From the NCBI GenBank assembly GCA_964614185.1, contig CAZTKJ010000087.1:1-9593 (forward strand): 9,593 bases of DNA, read 5' to 3'. Below, one piece after another: positions 1 to 4,873 of this stretch. Below the pieces are notes generated by a model, which had not been told where the DNA came from, did not search any database, and was given only the letters and a program-made list of their open reading frames with translations. Every line of letters begins with the position of its first letter. The first letter of the stretch is position 1. Source of the DNA: Suilimivivens sp964614185 (GTDB taxonomy: Bacteria; Bacillota; Clostridia; Lachnospirales; Lachnospiraceae). A program made the translations under genes and the position numbers.

Positions 1-52
1 GCGCGCCAGATTGTGGCTCTGGAGGCCGAGGGTTCAAGTCCCTCTATCCACC
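1..52 (+). tRNA. tRNA-His (GTG), 5' end missing
   Basis: This is the 3' part of a histidine tRNA cut by the window edge. The anticodon stem CCAGA/TCTGG (6-10 and 18-22) encloses the loop TTGTGGC with anticodon GTG. The T arm GAGGG-TTCAAGT-CCCTC spans 28-44. The acceptor strand TATCCAC follows, with discriminator C at 52, as expected for tRNA-His, where C73 pairs with the extra G-1. No CCA is encoded. The D arm and 5' acceptor strand lie outside the window. It is the first of three tRNA genes on this strand, probably one transcript. Confidence 0.9.
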
Positions 53-109
53 CTTACCAAGGTTGCCTTTGGGCAAGCTGCTGTTCCTTAAGCCAAGCTT
101 GGTGTATAT

Positions 110-181
110 TGGGCTATCGCCAAGCGGTAAGGCACAGGACTTTGACTCCTGCATTCGCTGGTTCGAATCCAGCTAGCCCAG
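110..181 (+). tRNA. tRNA-Gln (TTG)
   Basis: This is a complete 72-nt glutamine tRNA. The acceptor arms TGGGCTA (110-116) and TAGCCCA (174-180) pair perfectly, with discriminator G at 181. The U1:A72 pair is typical of tRNA-Gln. The anticodon stem CAGGA/TCCTG encloses CTTTGAC, giving anticodon TTG, and the T arm loop is TTCGAAT. No CCA is encoded. It sits 57 nt after tRNA-His and 26 nt before tRNA-Lys. Confidence 0.96.
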
Positions 182-207
182 TTTTTCTTAAATATATTAT
201 TGTATAT

Positions 208-280
208 GGGCTACTAGCTCAGGTGGTAGAGCACTTGACTTTTAATCAAGTTGTCCCGGGTTCGAGTCCCGGGTGGCTCA
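208..280 (+). tRNA. tRNA-Lys (TTT)
   Basis: This is a complete 73-nt lysine tRNA. The acceptor GGGCTAC (208-214) pairs with GTGGCTC (273-279) with two G-U wobbles, and the discriminator is A280. The D arm reads TAGCTCAGGTGGTAGAGCA. The anticodon stem CTTGA/TCAAG encloses CTTTTAA with anticodon TTT, and the T arm is CCGGG-TTCGAGT-CCCGG. No CCA is encoded. It is the last tRNA of the cluster and is followed immediately by a terminator hairpin. Confidence 0.96.
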
Positions 281-283
281 TGC

Positions 284-329
284 AAAGAGTGCTGCAAACA
301 GTCAAATGACTATTTGCAGCACTCTTTTT
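284..329 (+). terminator. Rho-independent terminator of the tRNA cluster
   Basis: A 15-bp perfect stem pairs 284-298 with 313-327 (core GAGTGCTGC/GCAGCACTC). It is extended by AGTCA/TGACT across one mismatch and ends in a T-run at 325-329. It starts 4 nt after tRNA-Lys, so it ends the tRNA transcript and also shields it from the convergent operon ending at 600. Confidence 0.93.
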
Positions 330-332
330 GTC

Positions 333-580
333 CTATAAGAATTCGGGTGCCAAAGTCCTGTATTCAAATTAATGCTGTCAGATTGCACAAAAGAAATTCG
401 TGCTCACTCCATTGCACGAACCATTCCGCCAAACCTCCTAAAGCAAAAATCGTGTTCAGCAAAGGCTTCCACGATTTTTGAGTTTTGGCTCCATCGTGCA
501 AGTCGTTTGCCCAAATTTCTTTTGTGCAATCTGCCATGCAACAATTTCGAGCAGGACTTTGACACCCGAACTCTATAAAG
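333..580. repeat. 248-bp imperfect palindrome, MITE-like element
   Basis: No convincing gene lies in 330-599. Instead the stretch is one long inverted repeat centred near 456. The outer arms (core TTCGGGTG.CAAAGTCCTG, 342-360 against 552-570) match at nearly every base. The inner arms 379-398 and 514-533 are a perfect 20-bp pair. Both pairs share the same symmetry centre (360+552 = 379+533). Further in are GCACGA/TCGTGC (414-419, 494-499) and CAAAAATCGTG/CACGATTTTTG (444-454, 470-480). The ends carry CTATAA in direct orientation (333-338, 573-578), possibly a target duplication. As RNA it would fold into one long rod and could end transcription from either side. No transposase is present. It could be a non-autonomous mobile element, a structured RNA, or a decayed inverted duplication. 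Confidence 0.72.
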
Positions 581-599
581 CTTACCTGCTTTTAATCTT

Positions 600-1079
600 T
601 TATATGTAATTAATGGTAAAATGGGCTTCCCCGTTTTTATCAATATCCATAATGATAAAAGACGGACGCCGCCCTTCCTGTCTGGGATAGGTAAGGCTTC
701 CGGGATTAACGGCTATGATTCCATGATCTATATCAATCACCGGCCTGTGGGAGTGTCCATACATAACAATATCCACTCCTCTCTCCCTTGCCTCTCTTTT
801 GATCGTTTCATTACTCATGAAAACATAATAGTTATGTCCATGTGTCAGCCATACCTTGTATTTTCCGATAAGAAATTCTTTTTCCCTTGGCAGATCTGAA
901 AAAAAGTCATTATTTCCCATTACCATCTGAACAGGACATCCTGCACTTTTGGCAATCAGATATTCGCTTCCTTCTATATCGCCGCAGTGAATGACAAGAT
1001 CCACAGGCTCCGTTTTTTTAATTACCTTTAAATAATTCTCGTTATTATGATGTGTGTCACTGACAATTAATACCTTCAT
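600..1079 (-). CDS. yfcE: YfcE/YsnB-type metallophosphoesterase
   Basis: This 159-residue cytosolic protein belongs to the calcineurin-like phosphoesterase superfamily, MJ0936/YfcE group. These small two-metal phosphodiesterases act on model substrates, and their physiological substrate is unsettled. All metal-binding motifs are visible: SDTHH (Asp8, His10), GDIEG (Asp34), GNND (55-58), THGH (79-82) and GHSHRP (108-113), followed by NPGS (125-128). Length fits the short Gram-positive members. The start has a GAGGG site 7 nt upstream. It is the last gene of the four-gene operon, 22 nt after rdgB, matching the Bacillus ysnA-ysnB pairing. The exact substrate cannot be told from sequence. Confidence 0.92.
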   Translation of the reverse strand: MKVLIVSDTHHNNENYLKVIKKTEPVDLVIHCGDIEGSEYLIAKSAGCPVQMVMGNNDFFSDLPREKEFLIGKYKVWLTHGHNYYVFMSNETIKREARERGVDIVMYGHSHRPVIDIDHGIIAVNPGSLTYPRQEGRRPSFIIMDIDKNGEAHFTINYI

Positions 1080-1101
1080 ATTTTTCCCTCGGCTGCCTTT
1101 G

Positions 1102-1710
1102 TTACATGTTTTCCAACCGTTTTCTGACTGCTCTCAGGGCTTTTCCCCTATGGCTGATTGCATTTTTTTCATCTTCCGAAAGCTCTGCTGTTGATTTTCC
1201 ATATTCCGGCACATAAAAGATCGGGTCATAGCCAAAGCCCCCTTCTCCTCTTTCCTCATATCCGATTCTGCCTTCAATAGTTCCCACTTCGGTAAATGTG
1301 CTTTCCTTTGGCATAGCCACCGCAATGGCGCATACAAAACGGGCTGTCCTTTTTTCGTCCTCTACTCCTGACAGCCGCTCTATGAGATTTGCGTTTTTTA
1401 CATGATAAGAAGTATCTTCTCCCATATATCTTGCAGAATAGATTCCCGGTTCTTTGTTCAGATAATCAATTTCAAGGCCAGAATCATCCGCCAGTACTAT
1501 GGCCCCTTTTGCTTCTCTGGCTACAGCTTCTGCTTTGATAACTGCATTTTCCTCAAAGGTTCTTCCGTCTTCTTTAATATCGGCATGAATACCTGCCTCT
1601 TTCATGGAAAGGATCGTGGTCTCTTCCCCTCGAATCTTTAAATTTTCAAGGATTTTGCGGATTTCCTTCATTTTTCCTTCATTTCCTGTTGCAAAAATAA
1701 TCCTTTGCAT
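1102..1710 (-). CDS. rdgB: XTP/dITP diphosphatase (HAM1/RdgB family)
   Basis: This 202-residue house-cleaning enzyme hydrolyses non-canonical purine triphosphates (dITP, ITP, XTP) to the monophosphate plus pyrophosphate, keeping deaminated purines out of DNA and RNA. Family motifs in order are ATGNEGK (7-13, phosphate binding), ADDSGLE (74-80, with the acidic metal and base residues), PGIYSARY (88-95), GFGYDPIF (158-165, nucleobase pocket) and SHRGKAL (186-192). Length is normal and no key residue is missing. A purine-rich AGGGAGAG site lies upstream of the start. It sits 23 nt after the amidase-like gene and 22 nt before the phosphoesterase gene, so it is co-transcribed with both. Confidence 0.97.
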   Translation of the reverse strand: MQRIIFATGNEGKMKEIRKILENLKIRGEETTILSMKEAGIHADIKEDGRTFEENAVIKAEAVAREAKGAIVLADDSGLEIDYLNKEPGIYSARYMGEDTSYHVKNANLIERLSGVEDEKRTARFVCAIAVAMPKESTFTEVGTIEGRIGYEERGEGGFGYDPIFYVPEYGKSTAELSEDEKNAISHRGKALRAVRKRLENM

Positions 1711-1733
1711 CCCATCTCTCCCTCTCTGTTCCT

Positions 1734-2795
1734 TTATCCTATGTTTTCCTGGTATACCTTTATGATGGCGTTATAAATTCCAGTGGCAATTTTTTCTGAA
1801 TATTCTTCCCTGCCAAGCAGTATTGCTTCCTGGGCATTACTAAGACATCCTACCCTGATGGCCGCTGCCGGTACCGTTGCCTTACTGAGCTCATAGTCTT
1901 CCCCTTCGGCTTCCTTTAACCCCAGTGCTTTGCCTTTGATTGCCGTTACCACTTCCCGTTCCAGCGCATCTGCCAACTCCACATTTCCAAATCCCGGTAT
2001 GAAATAGGCGCTGTTATAAACTGTTTCTGTACCATATATCGAGGAATCTTCCAGACCGTTTACTTCGATACGGATATACATGTCGGCCTTTACCTCATTA
2101 CCCAGGGCAATCCTCTCTTCTCCTGAAGGATCGATATCGTCCATTCTCGTATAATATGCCTTAATATCGCTTTCATCCAGCTTTGCTTTCAACTTACGGG
2201 CAATCAGAAGGGTAATATCCTTTTCTGCCAGTTCCTCTGATGTGTATCCCATATCCGTTCCACCGCAGGCCGGATCGATCACTACGATTTTATCATAAAT
2301 TTCTTTAGGCGGTTGAAAGCTGATATATAAATTTTCATTTTCCAGAATGGTGCGGCATTCATAAACTCCCGTCATGCCAAAATAAAGGATAATCCCTTCC
2401 CTGGCAATATCAAAAGTTCCTTCCCTGACAGCTTTCCTGTTTCCTGAAATGGAATGCTCCACATAGAAATTTTCATCTTCTCCCGGAACCATGATCCAAA
2501 GTTCCCGGGTCATATAATGATTCTCAATAGTAATATCATCTGCTTTGCATCCTTCAGGAAGAGGAATCCTCAAATAACTGGTGTCTGCTTCTCCCAACTG
2601 AAATGTCAGGTTCTGCCGGGTTCCTTCGGACGCAGCTTCTTTTACCGCAGTGCCATTATTTACCTCATCTTGTGACACGTTGTCGATAACAATTACCTTA
2701 TCTGCGGACAATCTAAAAATCGTTCCCATAGAAATAAGGAAAAAAATCAGGCTGAACACAGCCGTTCTCTTTATTAATGTCTGCTGCATAATCAT
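1734..2795 (-). CDS. Membrane-anchored amidase_3-like protein, probably catalytically dead
   Basis: This 353-residue protein has one N-terminal membrane segment or uncleaved signal (about residues 9-29). An extracytoplasmic domain I do not recognise follows (about 35-165), then an N-acetylmuramoyl-L-alanine amidase fold (amidase_3, about 168-350). Active members are zinc enzymes that cut the MurNAc-L-Ala bond of peptidoglycan. Here the usual DPGHGG reads DPACGG (Cys177 for the zinc His). The IxxHxN segment reads IRIEVN (Glu244 for the second zinc His). The usual VExGFLSN reads IRVGCLSN (Arg314 for the catalytic Glu). Only the EKD glutamate (Glu191) remains. The reading frame is intact. Known pseudo-amidases act as binding or regulatory partners, so a cell-wall binding role is inferred. 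Met3 may be the true start, since AAAGAG lies 6 nt before it but directly abuts Met1. Confidence 0.85.
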   Translation of the reverse strand: MIMQQTLIKRTAVFSLIFFLISMGTIFRLSADKVIVIDNVSQDEVNNGTAVKEAASEGTRQNLTFQLGEADTSYLRIPLPEGCKADDITIENHYMTRELWIMVPGEDENFYVEHSISGNRKAVREGTFDIAREGIILYFGMTGVYECRTILENENLYISFQPPKEIYDKIVVIDPACGGTDMGYTSEELAEKDITLLIARKLKAKLDESDIKAYYTRMDDIDPSGEERIALGNEVKADMYIRIEVNGLEDSSIYGTETVYNSAYFIPGFGNVELADALEREVVTAIKGKALGLKEAEGEDYELSKATVPAAAIRVGCLSNAQEAILLGREEYSEKIATGIYNAIIKVYQENIG

Positions 2796-2818
2796 CTCTT
2801 TCTTATCATAAATTGACT

Positions 2819-3961
2819 TTATCTTTTGGGCGGTTTGGCTCCCGGGAACTGATAGAAATAGGTTTTCATCATTCCATTGTAAATTTTCCTGTTTTTGGCT
2901 GCCTTTAATCCCATATCTTCCTGTGCCTTTTCATAAGCCGTGATCACATACAGGGACCAGTCGTTAAGGGCTTTATATCTTTCGCCCAATGTCCCGTAAA
3001 GAAGGGGCAGATCCTTTTTTTCCTCCATCCTTTCGCCATAGGGAGGATTGGTAATGATAAAACCGAATCGTTTACTATGACTGAGTTCCTGTACTCCTCT
3101 TTTTTGAAAATGAATTAAAGAATCCACACCTGCCAGCTTTGCATTTTCCCTGGATATGGCCACCATCTTTTCATCAATATCGTACCCCTGGATATCTGTA
3201 TCGGCAGGAAAAGCTACCATTTCTTTTGCTTCATCTATTACATCGTACCACTCTTTTGCCGGAATCAGATGATGCCATTTTTCAGCGGTAAAGTTCCTGT
3301 TCATACCGGGTGCAATATTGGCAGCCATCATAGCTGCTTCTATGGGAAAGGTTCCGCTGCCGCAAAAAGGATCCACTAAAATCCTGTCTCCCTTCCAGGG
3401 TGTCAGCATGATCAGCGCCGCTGCCAGATTTTCTGCAATAGGCGCTCTGGCCGTTAATTTCCGATATCCCCTTTTGTGCAGGGACTCTCCTGTCGTATCA
3501 AGGGTCACAGTTACCTCATCCTTTAGCAGAAATACACGAAAAGGAAATGCTTCACCATCTTCCTGAAACCAGTTTATCTTATAGACTTCTTTCAGCCTCT
3601 CCACCATTGCTTTCTTTACAATGGACTGAATATCAGAAGGACTGAACAGCTTGCTCTTTATACTGGCTGCTTTTGTAACCCAGAATCTGCCCTGCACAGG
3701 AATATATTCTTCCAAAGGAAGGGCCTTGATTCCCTGAAAAAGCTCCTCATAAGTTTCTGCCCGAAAGCTTCCTATTTTAATTAAGACACGCTCTGCACTG
3801 CGGAGAAATATGTTGGCACGGCAGACAGCTTCTTCATCACCTTCAAAGGTGATTTTTCCATCTTCCACCTGCAGCACATCATATCCCAGATCTATGATCT
3901 CTCTTTTTAAGACTGCCTCCAGTCCAAAATGACAGGGAGCAATCAGTTCAAATTTTTTCAT
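2819..3961 (-). CDS. THUMP-domain class I SAM-dependent RNA methyltransferase (YpsC/RlmL-N type)
   Basis: This 380-residue protein is predicted to methylate guanine N2 in 23S rRNA, as the N-terminal half of E. coli RlmL does. Bacillus YpsC is the closest family in size, about 385 residues. The N-terminal ferredoxin-like and THUMP RNA-binding regions span about 1-155. The linker motif GESLHKRGYR (158-167) is typical. The Rossmann methyltransferase domain follows, with SAM motif DPFCGSGT (197-204), an acidic motif near GYDID (259-263) and catalytic NPPYGER (305-311). It is complete and is the first gene of the four-gene operon, with a promoter about 50 nt upstream. The next gene starts 23 nt after its stop. 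The exact target nucleotide cannot be read from sequence. Confidence 0.93.
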   Translation of the reverse strand: MKKFELIAPCHFGLEAVLKREIIDLGYDVLQVEDGKITFEGDEEAVCRANIFLRSAERVLIKIGSFRAETYEELFQGIKALPLEEYIPVQGRFWVTKAASIKSKLFSPSDIQSIVKKAMVERLKEVYKINWFQEDGEAFPFRVFLLKDEVTVTLDTTGESLHKRGYRKLTARAPIAENLAAALIMLTPWKGDRILVDPFCGSGTFPIEAAMMAANIAPGMNRNFTAEKWHHLIPAKEWYDVIDEAKEMVAFPADTDIQGYDIDEKMVAISRENAKLAGVDSLIHFQKRGVQELSHSKRFGFIITNPPYGERMEEKKDLPLLYGTLGERYKALNDWSLYVITAYEKAQEDMGLKAAKNRKIYNGMMKTYFYQFPGAKPPKR

Positions 3962-4006
3962 TACGAATTTCTCTCATTCTATATGTATTTTTGCCTACAC
4001 CAATTA

Positions 4007-4033
4007 AGTATAACATATCCTTTTCTTTTTGAA
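4007..4033 (-). promoter_or_regulatory. Predicted promoter of the methyltransferase-amidase-rdgB-yfcE operon
   Basis: On the minus strand an extended -10 element TGTTATACT covers 4007-4015. A weak -35 TTCAAA (4028-4033) lies 15 bp upstream, so recognition would rest on the TGn extension. It sits in the gap between the small-protein terminator (4040-4070) and the methyltransferase start at 3961, implying a leader of roughly 40 nt. This is prediction only. Confidence 0.55.
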
Positions 4034-4039
4034 TATATG

Positions 4040-4070
4040 AAAAAAGGGGATATCCTTTCCGGATATCCCT
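4040..4070 (-). terminator. Rho-independent terminator after the 50-residue protein gene
   Basis: On the minus strand GGGATATCC (4061-4069) pairs with GGATATCCC (4047-4055) around a 5-nt loop and is followed by six T residues (4040-4045). It starts 7 nt after the stop codon of the small gene and separates it from the downstream operon. Confidence 0.87.
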
Positions 4071-4076
4071 TTCTCC

Positions 4077-4229
4077 TTAATACTCGTTGTTTTTCTTATT
4101 GCTGTCAGAATAGTTAGAAGAATTATTCTTCTGACTGTTCTTGCTGCTCTGAGAATTTTTGTTTTCCTGATTCTGCTTGTTATCGCAGTTCTGACTCTGA
4201 TTGTTCTGATTATAATCGTTTTTAGCCAT
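4077..4229 (-). CDS. 50-residue Asn/Gln/Ser/Lys-rich small protein of unknown function
   Basis: The frame encodes 50 residues starting MAKNDYNQNN and ending KKNNEY. About two thirds of the residues are Asn, Gln, Ser or Lys. One cysteine is present, with almost no hydrophobic residues and no signal or membrane segment, so it should be disordered and soluble. A consensus AGGAGG lies 8 nt before the ATG, and a tight terminator follows the stop. Together these make it a convincing gene despite its size. An in-frame ATG at 4250 would add seven residues but has no ribosome site. Composition recalls gamma-type spore proteins (SspE-like), but no repeat or motif of that family is seen, so I assign no function. 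Confidence 0.75.
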   Translation of the reverse strand: MAKNDYNQNNQSQNCDNKQNQENKNSQSSKNSQKNNSSNYSDSNKKNNEY

Positions 4230-4238
4230 TTTTTGTTC

Positions 4239-4263
4239 CTCCTGATTCATTAGGTTACAGGAG
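4239..4263 (-). promoter_or_regulatory. Hairpin enclosing the ribosome binding site of the small protein gene
   Basis: On the minus strand CTCCTG (4258-4263) can pair with CAGGAG (4239-4244) across a 13-nt loop. The 3' arm holds most of the AGGAGG (4238-4243) serving the start at 4229. Six base pairs with a long loop form only a modest structure, so any control of translation is conjecture. The rest of 4264-4343 shows no clear promoter. Confidence 0.35.
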
Positions 4264-4343
4264 TAGTATTTTCCATTTTATATTTCTTTATTCAAGGCAC
4301 TTATGGTACTTTGGTACTATGCTTTCGTTTTTTATTAAAAATT

Positions 4344-4730
4344 TTACAAACGGTCTTCTCCTCGTCCTTCTTCCAAACGCCTTACATATTTTTCCGGTTC
4401 TCTTTGCATATCGATCATGGCTCTGAAAGAGCGCATGACCATTTTCTCTTTATTACAAGTTCTGGGGTTTTTACCTATTTCCCGGATCATATTGTATTTA
4501 TCCATCTGCCAGACATATAAATCGGAAAGAGAATAACCTGCCACTTTTACCTTGTCCATAAAAGTATGATGTTCTATATAATAAACAAGCTCCTCATAAA
4601 TATTCCTGCTGCTTACAATATCTGTCCACAACTCATCCGCCCATTCTTTTTCGAGTTCGGCGTATTCGCATATATTGTAGAATCCCTGACAAACTTTTAC
4701 TTTGGTTGCATCATAAATAATATTCGGCAT
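4344..4730 (-). CDS. Hypothetical protein, probably the C-terminal part of an interrupted gene
   Basis: These 128 codons encode a soluble, charged, mostly helical-looking protein. It is rich in aromatic residues (for example LYVWQMDKYN) and has an Arg/Glu-rich C-terminus. No signal peptide, membrane segment or recognised motif is visible. From ATG 4730 only a weak AGAAG-type ribosome site is present. Reading the same frame upstream gives 10 sense codons and then a TGA at 4761-4763. Beyond that are 18 more codons beginning at ATG 4817, which has a perfect ribosome site. The natural gene may therefore be a 157-codon frame from 4817 to 4344 broken by one nonsense codon. Alternatively this is a separate, translationally coupled gene. 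Function is unknown. Confidence 0.6.
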   Translation of the reverse strand: MPNIIYDATKVKVCQGFYNICEYAELEKEWADELWTDIVSSRNIYEELVYYIEHHTFMDKVKVAGYSLSDLYVWQMDKYNMIREIGKNPRTCNKEKMVMRSFRAMIDMQREPEKYVRRLEEGRGEDRL

Positions 4731-4760
4731 AAAAATTCTTCTTTCCCTATCTATTTCTGT

Positions 4761-4817
4761 TCATTCTCTGTCTTTGGATATAAAACGCTGCCACGCTTCG
4801 CGAGACAGCTTATTCAT
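4761..4817 (-). CDS. 18-residue upstream frame, likely the 5' end of the interrupted gene
   Basis: ATG at 4817 is preceded by AGGAGGG (4824-4830) with a 6-nt spacer, the best ribosome site in this part of the window. It encodes MNKLSREAWQRFISKDRE and then TGA. It is in exactly the same frame as the 128-codon gene (87 nt, 29 codons, upstream of ATG 4730), with no other stop between. This suggests one gene split by a TGA, or a leader peptide coupled to the downstream gene. I see no hairpin directly after the TGA that would support selenocysteine insertion. Confidence 0.5.
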   Translation of the reverse strand: MNKLSREAWQRFISKDRE

Positions 4818-4822
4818 ACAAA

Positions 4823-4846
4823 TCCCTCCTGCCTTAGCAGGAGGGA
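4823..4846 (-). promoter_or_regulatory. 10-bp hairpin containing a Shine-Dalgarno sequence between the phosphorylase and the hypothetical gene
   Basis: On the minus strand TCCCTCCTGC (4837-4846) and GCAGGAGGGA (4823-4832) form a perfect 10-bp stem with a 4-nt loop. It begins 27 nt after the phosphorylase stop. The 3' arm contains AGGAGGG, the ribosome site for ATG 4817, so the fold would block it. The tail TTTGTATG is a poor U-tract, so it could at most be a weak terminator. The likely effect, by inference, is to keep read-through phosphorylase mRNA from translating the next gene. Confidence 0.6.
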
Positions 4847-4873
4847 CTTTATTCCTATTACAATCAGGATTTC

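Noticed and set aside
404..643. Open frame on the minus strand across the palindrome
   Set aside because: It has no ribosome site, its frame is made from repeat sequence, and it overlaps the end of the phosphoesterase gene. The palindrome explains the region better.
4761..4763. Selenocysteine at the in-frame TGA
   Set aside because: The sequence directly after the TGA is A-rich with no clear SECIS-like hairpin, and nothing in the protein suggests a redox role.
4787..4809. Imperfect hairpin GCTGCCACGC/GCGAGACAGC
   Set aside because: It has two mismatches and lies inside the codons of the interrupted gene. No T-run or function is apparent.
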